In this document: piece after piece, positions 5,564-5,719 of the stretch
Layout of the letters: the number at the start of each line of letters is the position of its first letter
Position numbering within the stretch: position 1 is the stretch's first letter
Assembly (NCBI GenBank): GCA_030430875.1
Contig: JAUIKI010000110.1
Coordinates: 1 to 5,719, forward strand
Length of the DNA stretch: 5,719 bases
Direction: 5' to 3'
From: Gammaproteobacteria bacterium
GTDB lineage: Bacteria > Pseudomonadota > Gammaproteobacteria > Pseudomonadales > JAUIKI01
The notes under the pieces: generated by a model
What the model was told of the DNA's origin: nothing
The model's input: the letters and a program-made list of their open reading frames with translations, nothing else
Databases searched by the model: none
Made by a program: the position numbers and the translations under genes

Positions 5564-5719
5564 ATGACTACCAGTTATCAAAAATTACCTTTTATTTATG
5601 CCAAACGTCATGGTGTGGTTGTTGATGTGCGTGACGAACAAGAGGCTAAAGTGCTATTTCATTCATTGCCTTCACCGGTAATACTTGCAGAAGTGCAGAG
5701 ATTCTTGGGTGATGACCTT
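5564..5719 (+). CDS. gspE: Type II secretion ATPase GspE, N-terminal part, cut by window edge
   Basis: The frame from ATG 5564 is open to the last base, giving 52 residues. They match the N-terminal domain of GspE, the cytoplasmic hexameric ATPase that drives pseudopilus assembly: KLPFIYAKRHGVVV (7-20) is the conserved start of this domain and LAEVQRFLGDDL (41-52) its helix. This domain binds the inner-membrane platform protein GspL; the Walker motifs lie outside the window. The start is secure because an in-frame TAA occurs at 5516-5518 with no other ATG, GTG or TTG between. Orientation opposite to gspCD reproduces the xcp layout, in which the ATPase heads the long operon of the remaining components. 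PilB-type ATPases are the alternative, but the neighbours and the KLPF..AKRHGV signature favour GspE. Confidence 0.88.
   Translation, partial: MTTSYQKLPFIYAKRHGVVVDVRDEQEAKVLFHSLPSPVILAEVQRFLGDDL

Overview
The window looks like chromosome of an AT-rich gammaproteobacterium. The grounds are a type II secretion (T2SS) locus laid out as in the Pseudomonas aeruginosa xcp cluster (gspC-gspD divergent from gspE), a hybrid histidine kinase of the 7TMR-DISM class, and a Fax/metaxin-type glutathione S-transferase-like gene. Nothing in the sequence fixes genus or family. No RNA gene, CRISPR array, insertion sequence or phage gene was seen.

Left part (1-1478, minus strand): a decayed 7TMR-DISM hybrid histidine kinase gene that runs off the left edge. 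Reading in its own direction it keeps a signal peptide and a periplasmic 7TMR-DISMED2 domain. It then jumps, out of frame, straight into the N-box of the ATPase domain, so the 7TM block and the HisKA phosphoacceptor domain are missing. An in-frame TAA next interrupts the first receiver domain immediately before its conserved Lys-Pro. Beyond that stop the frame stays open through a second receiver domain to the window edge. The gene therefore carries at least two independent lesions.

Middle (1479-2503, plus strand): a 140-bp divergent intergenic region, then an intact Fax-like GST gene with a strong ribosome binding site. After it come a possible 37-residue Trp-rich small ORF and a perfect 9-bp hairpin lying between the convergent GST and gspD genes.

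Right part (2504-5719): gspD (outer-membrane secretin) and gspC (inner-membrane clamp protein) on the minus strand, transcribed in the order gspC to gspD. A 114-bp gap between them contains a 7-bp stem-loop. Diverging from gspC across a 174-bp intergenic region is the start of gspE (assembly ATPase) on the plus strand, cut by the right edge after 52 codons. Together these are three core parts of the T2SS: GspE energises the inner-membrane platform, GspC links platform to outer membrane, and GspD forms the outer-membrane channel. GspC has no PDZ domain and instead ends in a proline-rich segment, a short predicted coiled coil and a very acidic tail.

I see no clear previously undescribed system. 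The most informative observations are the two lesions in the kinase, the unusual GspC C-terminus and the unexplained small ORF/hairpin between GST and gspD.
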